This document shows, in pieces, positions 26,480-36,110 of a stretch of DNA of 64,000 bases. The notes under the pieces are model-generated. The model was not told the origin of the DNA. It worked only from the letters and a program-made list of their open reading frames with translations, and made no database searches. Each line of letters starts with the position of its first letter. Positions within the stretch are counted from its first letter, which is position 1. Position numbers and translations under genes: made by a program. Origin of the DNA: Methylobacterium variabile (GTDB lineage: Bacteria; Pseudomonadota; Alphaproteobacteria; Rhizobiales; Beijerinckiaceae); NCBI RefSeq assembly GCF_001043975.1, contig NZ_LABY01000055.1, positions 1 through 64,000 on the forward strand. The letters are read 5' to 3'.

Positions 26480-28288
26480 TCACTCCGCCGTGGCGGTGAC
26501 GGTCAGGCGGTCGAAGATCTTGCCCGGGCTCGGGGCGGTGCTGAAATCCACGAGGCCGAGCCCGGCCGGGTCCTTGGCGGCGGCGCTGACCGAGAGTCGG
26601 CCGGGCTTGACCACGAACCGGGACACCGCCTGGCCGAGGGCCTTGGCGGCGGGCGAGTTGCCGAGCACCGCCGGGATGCCGAGCAGCGCGGCGGTGCCGT
26701 ATTCCCGCTGCAGCTCCTCGGGCTTGAGGCTCTGGGCCTTGGCCTGCTGGTCGACGAAGCGCTGGAAGAGGCCGCCATTCTCCAGGGTGAGGGCCAGGGA
26801 CTTGGCGCTGGCGCCGAGCAGCGCCAGGGACGAGATCATCGGCTCGGGGTCGAACACCTCCTTGCCGATGCCGCCGATCGTGCCGGTGATCCGGGCGGTG
26901 CCCATGTCCTTGCCGGAGAGCGTCACCTCCCGCAGCGTCACCTCCCGGGCGGCCTCGTTCCAGCGGGCGTCGATCAGGCCGGAGAGGTCGAGGGCGGTGT
27001 AGCCGAGCCCGGCGAGGTCGGCGAGGACCGGCGCCGTGGTGCCGGGCGCGACCGCGCAGGTGAAGCCGTCGACGGCGAGGCGCGAGGCGGTCGGCACGCC
27101 GTCGCGCGGCTCGCTCATGTCGAGGGCGCTGCTCCGCACGGCGAAGCGCAGCGGGCCCGAGGCCGCGAGCGGGTCCGGGCCCGGGGCCTGCGCCGGCAGG
27201 TCGACGTCGAGGTTCTCCAGGGCGATGCGGCCGAGGGCGGGGGCGTAGCGGCGCAGGTCGGCCCGGTCGAGCGGGCCGGCGGCGGCGCGGCGCAGGCCCT
27301 CCAGCACCGGCTTGAGCGAGAGGCCGGACAGGGTCAGCCCCTTGAGGGCGAAGCGGCCGGCGGGAGCGTCGACCGCCAGGCCCTCGGCCCGCACCTGGCC
27401 GCTCCCGGCCTCGGGAGCGTAGGTCAGGCGGGCGAGGCTCGCCTGGACCGGCGCCGGCCGGGCGCCGGGCCCTCCGGGCGCCGCGAGGGTGAGGCCGCTG
27501 ATCTCGAGCCCGCCGACGCTGATCCCGTCGATCAGGTCGGCGGCCAGGGCGGCGCGGCGGGCCCGCTCGGGCCCCTCGGCCGGGCCAGGCCCCTCGGCGA
27601 GGACCCGGGCCGCGTCGCCCCAGGGCGTCGCGGTCGGCCGGCCGGTGAGGTCGCGGGCGTCGATGCGGGCGATGCGGAAGGCCGCCCCGTCGGGGCCGGT
27701 CAGCGCGATGTCCTCGGCGGTGACGCCGCCATAGACCCGGACCGGCACGGCGTCCGGGCCGCCGGCCTCGGTGAACAGGCGGGCGAGGCCGGGCAAGTCG
27801 ATCTCGCGGACGCTCAGGCGGCCGTAGGCGCCGGCGGCGTCCGGGCCCGGCCCCTCGACGGTCAGGGTGGCGCCACCGGCCTCCACGATTCCGATGCGGC
27901 CCGCGGCCACGTCCCGGGCGGCGACGTCGTGGTAGACCGCGACCTGTACCCGCCCGCCCGACGGCTGCTCGACCCGCAGCACCGGGATCACGATCTCGCG
28001 GGCGGAGAGCCGCTCGAGCCGGGTCCGCCACGGCGCCGGCCCGGCGGGATCGAGGATCGCCCGCGCCTCGTCCCGCGACAGGGCGGTGCCGCGCAGCTCG
28101 AGCTTGGGCGCCTTGAGGGTGACGGGGCCGAGGGGCAGCACCACCTCGTCGAGGGCGACCGTGGCGTCCTGTGCCAGCGCCGGGCCCGCGAGAAGCGGCA
28201 GGCCGGCCGGCAGGGCGGCGGACAGCGTCGCGCAGGCGAGAACCCCGAGCGCAGCCCGGGCCACGCCCGTTGTCGAGAAGCGGGTCAT
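26480..28288 (-). CDS. Large periplasmic protein of unknown function
   Basis: The 602-aa protein starts with a signal peptide (cleavage near GPALAQ, about residue 40). It is built largely of short beta strands with repeated L-x-L-x-x-L patterns such as ISGLTLAAPGG and LKGLTLSGLSLKP. That suggests a long beta-helix- or AsmA-like periplasmic structure, but I do not recognise a named family. It is 34 bp upstream of erpA on the same strand as erpA's end, read in the same direction, so it may be downstream in an operon with it. Confidence 0.7.
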   Translation of the reverse strand: MTRFSTTGVARAALGVLACATLSAALPAGLPLLAGPALAQDATVALDEVVLPLGPVTLKAPKLELRGTALSRDEARAILDPAGPAPWRTRLERLSAREIVIPVLRVEQPSGGRVQVAVYHDVAARDVAAGRIGIVEAGGATLTVEGPGPDAAGAYGRLSVREIDLPGLARLFTEAGGPDAVPVRVYGGVTAEDIALTGPDGAAFRIARIDARDLTGRPTATPWGDAARVLAEGPGPAEGPERARRAALAADLIDGISVGGLEISGLTLAAPGGPGARPAPVQASLARLTYAPEAGSGQVRAEGLAVDAPAGRFALKGLTLSGLSLKPVLEGLRRAAAGPLDRADLRRYAPALGRIALENLDVDLPAQAPGPDPLAASGPLRFAVRSSALDMSEPRDGVPTASRLAVDGFTCAVAPGTTAPVLADLAGLGYTALDLSGLIDARWNEAAREVTLREVTLSGKDMGTARITGTIGGIGKEVFDPEPMISSLALLGASAKSLALTLENGGLFQRFVDQQAKAQSLKPEELQREYGTAALLGIPAVLGNSPAAKALGQAVSRFVVKPGRLSVSAAAKDPAGLGLVDFSTAPSPGKIFDRLTVTATAE

Positions 28289-28322
28289 GGCGGAGCGTCC
28301 CGGATCGTGAGGAGCTGGAAGT

Positions 28323-28649
28323 CTACAGGGAGAACGAGGTGCCGCAGCCGCAGGAGGCGGTCGCCTGCGGGTTCTCGATCTTGAAGGACTGGCCGATCAG
28401 GTCGTTGACGAAGTCGATCGTCGCGCCCTCCATGTACGGGAGGGACATGGGATCGACCAGCACGGTGGCGCCGTCCTGCTCCACCGCCAGATCGTCCTCG
28501 GCGCGATCCTGAGCGATGTCGAAGGCGTACTGGAACCCGGAGCAGCCGCCGCCATTCACGCTGATGCGCAGCATCGAGCCGGGCGGCTCGGCGCCCATGA
28601 TCTCGTTGATGCGGCGGGCGGCGCGGGACGTCAGGGTGATCGGGGTCAT
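28323..28649 (-). CDS. erpA: Iron-sulfur cluster insertion protein ErpA
   Basis: This 108-aa A-type carrier delivers iron-sulfur clusters to apoproteins. The three cluster-binding cysteines are Cys36 (GGGCSGFQY), Cys100 and Cys102 (SCGCGTSF at the C-terminus). The length and fold are those of the ErpA/IscA group; ErpA is preferred over IscA because no isc genes adjoin. It is divergent from dgt with an 86-bp spacer, as in several alphaproteobacteria. Confidence 0.92.
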   Translation of the reverse strand: MTPITLTSRAARRINEIMGAEPPGSMLRISVNGGGCSGFQYAFDIAQDRAEDDLAVEQDGATVLVDPMSLPYMEGATIDFVNDLIGQSFKIENPQATASCGCGTSFSL

Positions 28650-28735
28650 CGACGGCTTCTCGGGTAGGGGTCCGGCGTGCGATGGCAACATAGGAATGGA
28701 CGGCCTGCGCTGCAACAGCCGCGGCCGGCCGGGGG

Positions 28736-29992
28736 ATGGCAGGGGGGATCTGGAACGTGAGACGGACAGGCGAGCGCTGGCGGGCCCCCTACGGCAGCGA
28801 CCCCTTCGCGTCGCGCGGGCGGCTGATCCCCGAGGACGCCTCGCCGACCCGCACCGACTTCCAGCGCGACCGCGACCGGATCGTGCACTCGGCCGCCTTC
28901 CGGCGCCTCAAGCACAAGACCCAGGTCTTCGTCCACCACGAGGGCGACCATTACCGCACCCGCCTGACCCACACCCTGGAGGTGAGCCAGATCGCCCGGG
29001 CGCTGGCCCGGGCGCTCGGCCTCGACGAGGACCTCGCCGAGGCCCTGGCGCTCGCCCACGACCTCGGCCACACGCCCTTCGGCCATACCGGCGAGGACGC
29101 GCTCCACGCCTGCATGGCCGACCACGGCGGGTTCGACCACAACGCCCAGGCCCTGCGGCTGGTGACCCGGCTGGAGCGCCGCTACGCCACCTTCGACGGG
29201 CTCAACCTGACCTGGGAGACCCTGGAGGGTCTGGTCAAGCACAACGGCCCGCTCCTCACCCGCGACGGCCGGCCTACGCCGCACTACGAGGCGAGCGGCA
29301 TCCCGGTCGCGATCACCGAGTACAACGCCCTCAACGACCTCGAGCTCGCGACCTTCGCGGGGCCGGAGGCCCAGGTGGCGGCGCTCGCCGACGACATCGC
29401 CTACGATGCCCACGACCTCGACGACGGGTTGCGGGCCGACCTCTTCGGCCTCGACGACCTCCGCGAGGTGCCGTTCCTGCACGGCCTCCTCGCGGAGATC
29501 CGGGGCGCCTATCTGGGCCTGGAGCGCTCGCGGGTGGTGCACGAACTCGCCCGCCGGGTGATCACCCGCTTCGTCGAGGACGTGATCGCCGAGACCGAGC
29601 GGCGCCTCGCGGCGCTGCAGCCCGCGGACGCCGCCGCGGTGCGGCACGCCCCGGGCCCGGTGGCGGCGTTCTCCGAGGCGATGGCCGCGGCCGACCGGGA
29701 CATCAAGACCTTCCTGTTCGCCCGGATGTACCGCCATCCCGGCGTGATGGCGGTGCGTCGCCGCGCCGCCTCGATCGTCGAGGACCTGTTCGCCACCTTC
29801 CGGCGCGACCCGAACCGGATGCCCGAGGAGTGGAGCGCCGGCCTCTCGGGCCCGGACGACCCCCGCACCCCCCGCCGCGTCGCCGACTACATCGCCGGCA
29901 TGACCGACAACTACGCGGTGAGCCAGCACCGCCGGCTGTTTCCCGAGACGCCGGACCTGCACTGGGTGATCTGGCCGGGGCTCGACGGCTGA
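28736..29992 (+). CDS. dgt: Deoxyguanosinetriphosphate triphosphohydrolase-like HD protein
   Basis: The 418-aa protein is a dGTPase of the HD superfamily that removes triphosphate from dGTP and balances dNTP pools. The HD metal site is clear: [21 protein letters not shown], then [19 protein letters not shown], and later [15 protein letters not shown]. The length fits the short alphaproteobacterial type. An alternative GTG start is 21 bp downstream. It is divergent from erpA and convergent with a GNAT gene. Confidence 0.93.
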   Translation: MAGGIWNVRRTGERWRAPYGSDPFASRGRLIPEDASPTRTDFQRDRDRIVHSAAFRRLKHKTQVFVHHEGDHYRTRLTHTLEVSQIARALARALGLDEDLAEALALAHDLGHTPFGHTGEDALHACMADHGGFDHNAQALRLVTRLERRYATFDGLNLTWETLEGLVKHNGPLLTRDGRPTPHYEASGIPVAITEYNALNDLELATFAGPEAQVAALADDIAYDAHDLDDGLRADLFGLDDLREVPFLHGLLAEIRGAYLGLERSRVVHELARRVITRFVEDVIAETERRLAALQPADAAAVRHAPGPVAAFSEAMAAADRDIKTFLFARMYRHPGVMAVRRRAASIVEDLFATFRRDPNRMPEEWSAGLSGPDDPRTPRRVADYIAGMTDNYAVSQHRRLFPETPDLHWVIWPGLDG

Positions 29993-29999
29993 GGGAGTG

Positions 30000-30422
30000 T
30001 CACGCCTTCGCGATGACCTTCTGCAGGCAGACCGAATTGGTGTCGCGGTAGCCGAGGTGGTCGTAGAAGCCGAGCACGGCCTCGTTCTCCCGGCGCACCA
30101 GCAGCTGCACCTTCCAGACGCCGCGCGCGGCGAGCCACGCCTCCGCCGCCTCGACCATGACCCGCCCGAGCCCGGTGCCCTGCTGCGCGGGCGCCACCGC
30201 CACGTAGTAGAGCCAGCCCCGGTGGCCGTCCTCGCCGGCCATCACGCTGGCGACGACCTGCCCCGCGATCTCCGCCACCAGCACGGTGCCGTGCGGCCCG
30301 CGCCGGGCGAAGGCGATGTCGGTGGCCGGATCGTTCCAGGGGCGCGCCACCCCGGCCGCGTGCCACAGGGCGATCACCGCGGGCACGTCGGCATCCCGGA
30401 TCTCGCGGATCGTCGGCGTCAT
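30000..30422 (-). CDS. GNAT family N-acetyltransferase (YpeA-like)
   Basis: The 140-aa product has the GNAT acetyl-CoA site in VAPAQQGTGLGRVMVEAAE and the C-terminal GFYDHLGYRDTNSVCLQK typical of YpeA-like acetyltransferases. The substrate is unknown. It is convergent with dgt and divergent from the cyclase-family gene. A clear GAGAAGGAG precedes the ATG. Confidence 0.88.
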   Translation of the reverse strand: MTPTIREIRDADVPAVIALWHAAGVARPWNDPATDIAFARRGPHGTVLVAEIAGQVVASVMAGEDGHRGWLYYVAVAPAQQGTGLGRVMVEAAEAWLAARGVWKVQLLVRRENEAVLGFYDHLGYRDTNSVCLQKVIAKA

Positions 30423-30539
30423 GCGGGCTCCTTCTCCGGTGCGCCGTCCTGCCGGTGCACTGCCTTGCCAGAGCGCCTTCTTGCCACGCCGGCCCGGCGG
30501 GGCGAACCATGCCGCACCATCATCCGAGGAGCCGCCGGA

Positions 30540-31313
30540 ATGCCCCGCCTGATCGACCTCTCGATCGCGATCGACAACGACGTGCCGGCCGACCCGCCGT
30601 TCCAGCGCCCGACCGTGACCTACGTCGATCACGCCGCCTCGGCGCCGATGGTCGCCGGGCTCTTCCCGGGCCTCAGGCCGGAGGACCTGCCGGAGGGCCA
30701 GGGCTGGGCGGTCGAGAGCGTGCAGCTCTCCACCCACAACGGCACCCACCTCGACGCGCCCTGGCACTACCACCCGACCATGGATGGCGGCGCCCGGGCC
30801 ATCACCATCGACGAGGTGCCCCTCGACTGGTGCTACCGCCCCGGCGTGAAGCTCGACTTCCGCCACCTGCCCGACGGCCACGTCGTGACCCCCGACGAGA
30901 TCGACCGCGAGCTCGCCCGCATCGGCCACGCCCTCCGGCCCCTCGACATCGTGCTGGTGAACACCCGGGCGGGCGCCCGCTTCGGGCAGGCGGACTACGT
31001 CGACAGCGGCTGCGGCATGGGCCGGGCCGCGACCCTGCACCTGACGGGGCAGGGGGTGCGCGTCGTCGGCACCGACGGCTGGAGCTGGGACGCTCCGTTC
31101 TCCCACACCGCCCGGCGCTACGCCGAGAGCGGCGACGCGAGCCTGATCTGGGAGGGCCACAAGGCCGGGCGCGAGGCCGGCTACTGCCAGATCGAGAAGC
31201 TCGCCAACCTGGACGCCCTGCCGGCGACCGGATTCACGGTCGCGTGCTTCCCGGTGAAGATCAAGGGCGCGTCCGCGGGCTGGACCCGGGCGGTGGCGAT
31301 CCTGGACGACTGA
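30540..31313 (+). CDS. Cyclase family protein (kynurenine formamidase-like hydrolase)
   Basis: This 257-aa protein has the metal-binding motif HNGTHLDAPWHYH of the cyclase family. Its best-known members are bacterial arylformamidases that hydrolyse N-formylkynurenine. The Cys- and Gly-rich stretch DYVDSGCGMGRAATLHL and the late GWSWDAPFSHTARRY are shared with plant cyclase-like proteins. Tryptophan catabolic genes are not adjacent, so the substrate stays open. Confidence 0.87.
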   Translation: MPRLIDLSIAIDNDVPADPPFQRPTVTYVDHAASAPMVAGLFPGLRPEDLPEGQGWAVESVQLSTHNGTHLDAPWHYHPTMDGGARAITIDEVPLDWCYRPGVKLDFRHLPDGHVVTPDEIDRELARIGHALRPLDIVLVNTRAGARFGQADYVDSGCGMGRAATLHLTGQGVRVVGTDGWSWDAPFSHTARRYAESGDASLIWEGHKAGREAGYCQIEKLANLDALPATGFTVACFPVKIKGASAGWTRAVAILDD

Positions 31314-31326
31314 CGCCAGGCTCTTC

Positions 31327-32238
31327 TCACCCTGCGGGCGCGAACAGCTCCCGCTCCGCCTCGACCGTCGCGTAGATGTGCTCCGCCACCGCGCGGATGC
31401 GGGCGAGGTCGCGGCTGTCGGCGTGCATCATCAGCCAGAAGCTGCGGGTGAGGGTGACCTCGTCCGGCAGCACGCAGGTGAGGTCGCGGCGCCAGGAGGC
31501 CATGAAGCAGGGCAGCACCGCGAGGCCCAGCCCCGCCACCGTCGCCTGGAGCTGGGCGTTGAGGTTGGCGCTGCGCAGGCGGGCGCCGGCGCCCGGCGCG
31601 ACCTGGTGCAGGTAGTCGAGTTCCGGCGAGTAGAGCAGGTCGTCGATGTAGCCGACGAAGCGGTGGCCCTCGAGGTCGCGCCGGTGCCGGATCGGCGCGT
31701 GGCGGGCGAGGTAGGACGGGGCGGCGTAGAGCTTGAGCGCGTAGTCGGTGAGCTTGCGCCCGACGATCCGCCCCTCCGGCGGCAGGCTCAGCCCGATGGC
31801 GATGTCGGCCTCGCGCTTCGACAGGCTGAACAGCCGGGCGGTCGCGACGAGCTCGATGTCGAGTTCCGGGTGGCGCTCGACCAGGCCGGCGAGGCGCGGG
31901 GCGAGGAAGTAGCTGCCGAAGCCGTCCGGCGTGCCGATCCGTACCGTGCCGACGAGCTGCGACGCCGCCCGGCCGACCGCGGCCTCGCCGTGGATGATGG
32001 CCGATTCGACCGCGTCGGCCGTCGCGGCGAGCGCCAGGCCGGCCTGCGTCGCGGTGTAGCCGGTCGCCCGGCGGTGAAACAGGCGCTCAGCCAGCCGCCG
32101 CTCCAGCCGGTCGATGCGCCGGATCACCGTGGCGTGGTCGACCCCGAGACGGCGCGCCGCCGCCGAGACCGTGCCGGCCCGGTGCACCGCCAGCACGAAG
32201 CGGTAATCGTCCCATCCCGCGCTATCCGGTTCCCGCAT
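31327..32238 (-). CDS. LysR family regulator next to the mmsA operon
   Basis: The 303-aa protein starts with a LysR helix-turn-helix (GWDDYRFVLAVHRAGTVSAAARRLGVD) and continues with the effector-binding domain. It is divergent from mmsA with a 95-bp spacer, so it is a likely regulator of valine degradation. The spacer has an imperfect inverted repeat around 32276-32308 that could be its site. The known MmsR regulators are AraC-type, so this is a different solution. Confidence 0.88.
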   Translation of the reverse strand: MREPDSAGWDDYRFVLAVHRAGTVSAAARRLGVDHATVIRRIDRLERRLAERLFHRRATGYTATQAGLALAATADAVESAIIHGEAAVGRAASQLVGTVRIGTPDGFGSYFLAPRLAGLVERHPELDIELVATARLFSLSKREADIAIGLSLPPEGRIVGRKLTDYALKLYAAPSYLARHAPIRHRRDLEGHRFVGYIDDLLYSPELDYLHQVAPGAGARLRSANLNAQLQATVAGLGLAVLPCFMASWRRDLTCVLPDEVTLTRSFWLMMHADSRDLARIRAVAEHIYATVEAERELFAPAG

Positions 32239-32333
32239 CCGCGCACACCCGTTCCGCTCTCCCGCCCCTTCCGCTATGTGGGCCGCCAGGGCAAGGTGGC
32301 CCCAACACAGATCTGATCCAGGGAGGATCCCCC

Positions 32334-33833
32334 ATGGCGCGCGAAGTCGGGCACTTCATCGGCGGCGAGCACGTCCCGGGCCGCTCGGGCCGTTATTCCG
32401 ACATCTACCAGCCGATGACCGGCGAGGTGATCGGCCGCCTGGCCCTGGCGAGCCAGGCCGAGATGCGCGCCGCGATCGAGAACGCCGCCAAGGCGCAAGT
32501 CGCCTGGGCCGCGACCAACCCGCAGCGCCGGGCGCGCGTGATGATGCGCTTTCTCGACCTCGTGGCGCGGGAGATGGACAGCCTCGCGGATCTCCTCGCC
32601 CGCGAGCACGGCAAGACCATTCCCGACGCCAAGGGCGACATCCAGCGCGGCGTCGAGGTGGTGGAGTTCGCCTGCGGTGTCCCGCACCTGCAGAAGGGCG
32701 AGTACACGGAAGGAGCGGGCCCCGGCATCGACATCTACTCGATGCGCCAGCCGCTCGGCGTCGTCGCCGGCATCACGCCGTTCAACTTCCCGGCGATGAT
32801 CCCGATGTGGAAGTTCGCCCCCGCCATCGCCTGCGGCAACGCCTTCATCCTCAAGCCCTCGGAGCGCGACCCGGGCGTGCCGATGCGGCTCGCCGAGCTG
32901 ATGATCGAGGCAGGCCTGCCGGCCGGCATCCTCAACGTCGTCAACGGCGACAAGGAGGCGGTCGACGCGATCCTCGACGACGACATCATCCAGGCGGTCG
33001 GCTTCGTCGGCTCCTCCGACATCGCCCAGTACGTCTACGCCCGGGCGACCGCGACGGGGAAGCGCGCCCAGTGCTTCGGCGGCGCCAAGAACCACATGAT
33101 CATCATGCCGGACGCCGACATGGACCAGGCCGTCGATGCCCTGATGGGCGCCGGCTACGGCTCGGCCGGCGAGCGCTGCATGGCAGTGTCGGTGGCGGTG
33201 CCGGTCGGCGAGAAGACCGCCGACGCGCTGATGAGCAAGCTGATCCCGCGGGTCGAGAGCCTCAAGATCGGCCTCTCGACCGACCCGAGCGCCGATTACG
33301 GCCCGCTCATCACCAAGGCGGCGCTGGAGCGGGTGCGCAACTACGTCGAGATCGGCATCAAGGAAGGCGCCAAGCTCGCGGTCGACGGCCGGGCCTTCAA
33401 GATGCAGGGCTACGAGAACGGCTTCTACATGGGTGGCTGCCTGTTCGACCACGTGACGCCGGAGATGCGGATCTACAAGGAGGAGATCTTCGGCCCCGTG
33501 CTCTCGGTGGTGCGGGCGAAGGACTACGCCGAGGCCCTGCGCCTGCCCAACGAGCACGAGTACGGCAACGGCGTCGCGATCTTCACCCGCGACGGCGACG
33601 CGGCCCGCGACTTCGCCGCCAAGGTGCAGGTCGGCATGGTCGGCATCAACGTGCCGATCCCGGTGCCGCTGGCCTACTACACCTTCGGCGGCTGGAAGCG
33701 CTCGGGCTTCGGCGACCTCAACCAGCACGGCCCGGACGCGGTGCGCTTCTACACCAAGACCAAGACGGTCACCCAGCGCTGGCCGTCGGGGGTGAAGGAG
33801 GGCGCGCAGTTCTCGATGCCGGTGATGCAGTAG
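32334..33833 (+). CDS. mmsA: Methylmalonate-semialdehyde dehydrogenase (CoA-acylating)
   Basis: The 499-aa aldehyde dehydrogenase converts methylmalonate semialdehyde to propionyl-CoA in valine breakdown. Visible are the cofactor region ITPFNFPAMIPMWKFAPAIA, FVGSSDIAQYVYARA and the catalytic Cys in GAGYGSAGERCMA. The C-terminal GGWKRSGFGDLNQHG is typical of MmsA. GGGAGG precedes the ATG. It heads mmsA, acyl-CoA dehydrogenase, mmsB. Confidence 0.95.
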   Translation: MAREVGHFIGGEHVPGRSGRYSDIYQPMTGEVIGRLALASQAEMRAAIENAAKAQVAWAATNPQRRARVMMRFLDLVAREMDSLADLLAREHGKTIPDAKGDIQRGVEVVEFACGVPHLQKGEYTEGAGPGIDIYSMRQPLGVVAGITPFNFPAMIPMWKFAPAIACGNAFILKPSERDPGVPMRLAELMIEAGLPAGILNVVNGDKEAVDAILDDDIIQAVGFVGSSDIAQYVYARATATGKRAQCFGGAKNHMIIMPDADMDQAVDALMGAGYGSAGERCMAVSVAVPVGEKTADALMSKLIPRVESLKIGLSTDPSADYGPLITKAALERVRNYVEIGIKEGAKLAVDGRAFKMQGYENGFYMGGCLFDHVTPEMRIYKEEIFGPVLSVVRAKDYAEALRLPNEHEYGNGVAIFTRDGDAARDFAAKVQVGMVGINVPIPVPLAYYTFGGWKRSGFGDLNQHGPDAVRFYTKTKTVTQRWPSGVKEGAQFSMPVMQ

Positions 33834-33887
33834 CGCTGTCTCCCCACTCCCGCACGGGAGAGGGGATCCTGCACCCGTGAAACAGCG
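33834..33887. repeat. Intercistronic hairpin of REP type between mmsA and the acyl-CoA dehydrogenase
   Basis: CCCCACTCCC pairs with GGGAGAGGGG (one A-A mismatch) around GCAC, a form common in REP-like elements. CGCTGT and ACAGCG enclose it. It could stabilise the mmsA message or lessen readthrough. Confidence 0.5.
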
Positions 33888-33927
33888 GGGATCAGACCTA
33901 AGAATCAGAACGGGAGGAACCGCCGCC

Positions 33928-35070
33928 ATGACCCTGTTCACCCTCCCCGAGGACCAGGTCGCCATCCGCGACATGGCGCGCAGCTTCGCGGCCGAGCGGA
34001 TCGCGCCGCACGCCCTCGACTGGGACGAGCGCAAGCACTTTCCGGTCGATGCGCTGCGGGAGGCCGCGGGCCTCGGCATGGGCGGCATCTACATCTCGGA
34101 GGAGCACGGCGGATCCGGCCTGACCCGGCTCGACGCCGCCCTGATCTTCGAGGCCCTGAGCCTCGGCTGCCCGACGGTGGCGGCCTTCCTGTCGATCCAC
34201 AACATGGCCGCCTGGATGATCGACAAGTTCGGCTCCGGCGCCCAGCGCGAGCGCTTCCTGCCGTCCCTGTGCCGCATGGACATGATCGCGGCCTACTGCC
34301 TGACCGAGCCCGGCTCGGGCTCCGACGCCGCGGCCCTGCGCACCACCGCCCGGCGCGAGGGCGACCATTACGTCCTCAACGGCGCCAAGCAGTTCATCTC
34401 CGGCGCCGGCGCGGCCGACGTCTACGTCACGATGGTCCGCACCGGCGAGGCCGGACCGCGGGGCATCTCGACCCTGGTGGTGCCGGCCGACGCGCCGGGA
34501 CTGTCCTTCGGCCCGAACGAGCGCAAGATGGGCTGGAACGCCCAGCCGACCCGGGCGGTGATCTTCGAGGAGTGCCGGGTCCCGGTCGAGAACCGCCTCG
34601 GCGAGGAGGGTATCGGCTTCCGGATCGCCATGGCGGGGCTCGACGGCGGCCGGCTCAACATCGGCGCCTGCTCGCTGGGCGGGGCGCAGGCCGCCCTCGA
34701 CAAGAGCCTCTCCTACATGGGCGAGCGCAAGGCCTTCGGGCAGCACCTCGATCAGTTCCAGGCGTTGCAGTTCCGCCTCGCCGACATGGCGACGGAGCTC
34801 GAGGCCGCCCGCGCGCTCCTCTACGGCGCCGCGGCCAGCCTCGATCGCGGCGATGCCGATGCCACTCAGCGCTCGGCCATGGCCAAGCGCTTCGCCACCG
34901 ACATCGGCTTCCGGGTCGCCAACGAGGCGCTCCAGCTCCACGGCGGCTACGGCTACCTGTCGGAATACGGGGTGGAGAAGATCGTCCGCGACCTGCGGGT
35001 GCACCAGATCCTGGAGGGCACCAACGAGATCATGCGGGTGATCGTGGCGCGGGGACTCGTCGCGGGCTGA
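33928..35070 (+). CDS. Acyl-CoA dehydrogenase, probably isobutyryl-CoA dehydrogenase
   Basis: The 380-aa FAD enzyme has AYCLTEPGSGSDAAALRTTA, the QLHGGYGYLSEYGVEKIVRDL segment and catalytic Glu region EGTNEIMRVI typical of short-chain acyl-CoA dehydrogenases. Its place between mmsA and mmsB points to isobutyryl-CoA as substrate. GGGAGG stands at Shine-Dalgarno distance from the ATG at 33928. Confidence 0.92.
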   Translation: MTLFTLPEDQVAIRDMARSFAAERIAPHALDWDERKHFPVDALREAAGLGMGGIYISEEHGGSGLTRLDAALIFEALSLGCPTVAAFLSIHNMAAWMIDKFGSGAQRERFLPSLCRMDMIAAYCLTEPGSGSDAAALRTTARREGDHYVLNGAKQFISGAGAADVYVTMVRTGEAGPRGISTLVVPADAPGLSFGPNERKMGWNAQPTRAVIFEECRVPVENRLGEEGIGFRIAMAGLDGGRLNIGACSLGGAQAALDKSLSYMGERKAFGQHLDQFQALQFRLADMATELEAARALLYGAAASLDRGDADATQRSAMAKRFATDIGFRVANEALQLHGGYGYLSEYGVEKIVRDLRVHQILEGTNEIMRVIVARGLVAG

Positions 35071-35127
35071 GCGCCGCGCCTCCGCCCCCGACGCGAAACC
35101 AGACACCAACGAAGGAAACGCTGAGCC

Positions 35128-36027
35128 ATGACGCAGATCGCCTCGCAGATCGCCTTCCTGGGCCTCGGCAACATGGGCGGCCCGATGGCCGCCAACCTCG
35201 TGGCGGCGGGGCACGCGGTCTCGGGCTTCGACCTCGTGCCGGAGGCCCTGGAGGCCGCCCGCGCCGCCGGCGTCGCGGTGGCGGAGAGCGCCGAGGCGGC
35301 GGTGAAGGGGGCCGAGGTCGTCGTCACCATGCTGCCGGCGGGCAAGCACGTGCTGTCCGTCTACGACGCGGTGCTGCCGCACGTGGCGGAAGGCGCCCTG
35401 CTGATCGACTGCTCGACCATCGACGTCGCGAGCGCCCGGGCGGCGCACGAGAAGGCGCGAGGCCGAGGGCTCGCGAGCCTCGACGCCCCGGTCTCCGGCG
35501 GGGTCGGCGGCGCCAAGGCCGCGACCCTGACCTTCATGGCGGGGGGCACGCCGGAGGCGTTCTCCCGGGCCGAGCCGATCCTCGCCCGGATGGGCCGCAA
35601 GGTCGTGCATTGCGGTGAGGCCGGCGCCGGCCAGGCGGCCAAGATCTGCAACAACATGATCCTCGGCATCTCGATGATCGGGGTCGCCGAGGCCTTCGTG
35701 CTGGCGGAAAAACTCGGCCTGTCGCACCAGGCCCTGTTCGACGTCGCCTCGACCTCGTCGGGCCAGTGCTGGTCGCTCACCACCTACTGCCCGGTCCCGG
35801 GCCCGGTGCCGGCCTCGCCGGCCAACAACGACTACAAGCCGGGCTTCGCCGCCGCCCTGATGCTGAAGGACCTGCGCCTCGCGCAGGAGGCCGCCGCGAG
35901 CGCCAGCGCGGCGACCCCGCTCGGCGCCCATGCGGAGGCGATCTACGCCGCCTTCGAGGCGGCCGGGCAGGGCGGCACGGACTTCTCCGGCATCATCCGC
36001 CACCTGCGCGAGGCCGGGCGCGAGTAG
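35128..36027 (+). CDS. mmsB: 3-hydroxyisobutyrate dehydrogenase
   Basis: This 299-aa NAD-dependent enzyme oxidises 3-hydroxyisobutyrate to methylmalonate semialdehyde. The Rossmann start FLGLGNMGGPMAANLVAAGH, the substrate motif DAPVSGGVGGAKAATLTFMA and the Lys in GAGQAAKICNNMILG are all present. It completes the operon that supplies mmsA with its substrate. Confidence 0.94.
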   Translation: MTQIASQIAFLGLGNMGGPMAANLVAAGHAVSGFDLVPEALEAARAAGVAVAESAEAAVKGAEVVVTMLPAGKHVLSVYDAVLPHVAEGALLIDCSTIDVASARAAHEKARGRGLASLDAPVSGGVGGAKAATLTFMAGGTPEAFSRAEPILARMGRKVVHCGEAGAGQAAKICNNMILGISMIGVAEAFVLAEKLGLSHQALFDVASTSSGQCWSLTTYCPVPGPVPASPANNDYKPGFAAALMLKDLRLAQEAAASASAATPLGAHAEAIYAAFEAAGQGGTDFSGIIRHLREAGRE

Positions 36028-36059
36028 GTCCGGTCCCGGCCGGGCTCAGCGACCGGCCG

Positions 36060-36097
36060 GCTCCCGACGGGAGCGGACGCCCTCCGATCGGGCGTCC
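36060..36097. terminator. Double hairpin between convergent mmsB and shc
   Basis: Two stems stand side by side: GCTCCC/GGGAGC (36060-36074) and GGACGCCC/GGGCGTCC (36075-36097). They fill the gap between the two convergent genes and can stop both. Confidence 0.55.
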
Positions 36098-36110
36098 GGC
36101 CGGCTGCCGC

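Noticed and set aside
32239-32333. LysR operator between the LysR gene and mmsA
   Set aside because: The imperfect TGTGGGCC/GGCCCCAACACA repeat is suggestive but too degenerate to list as a site.
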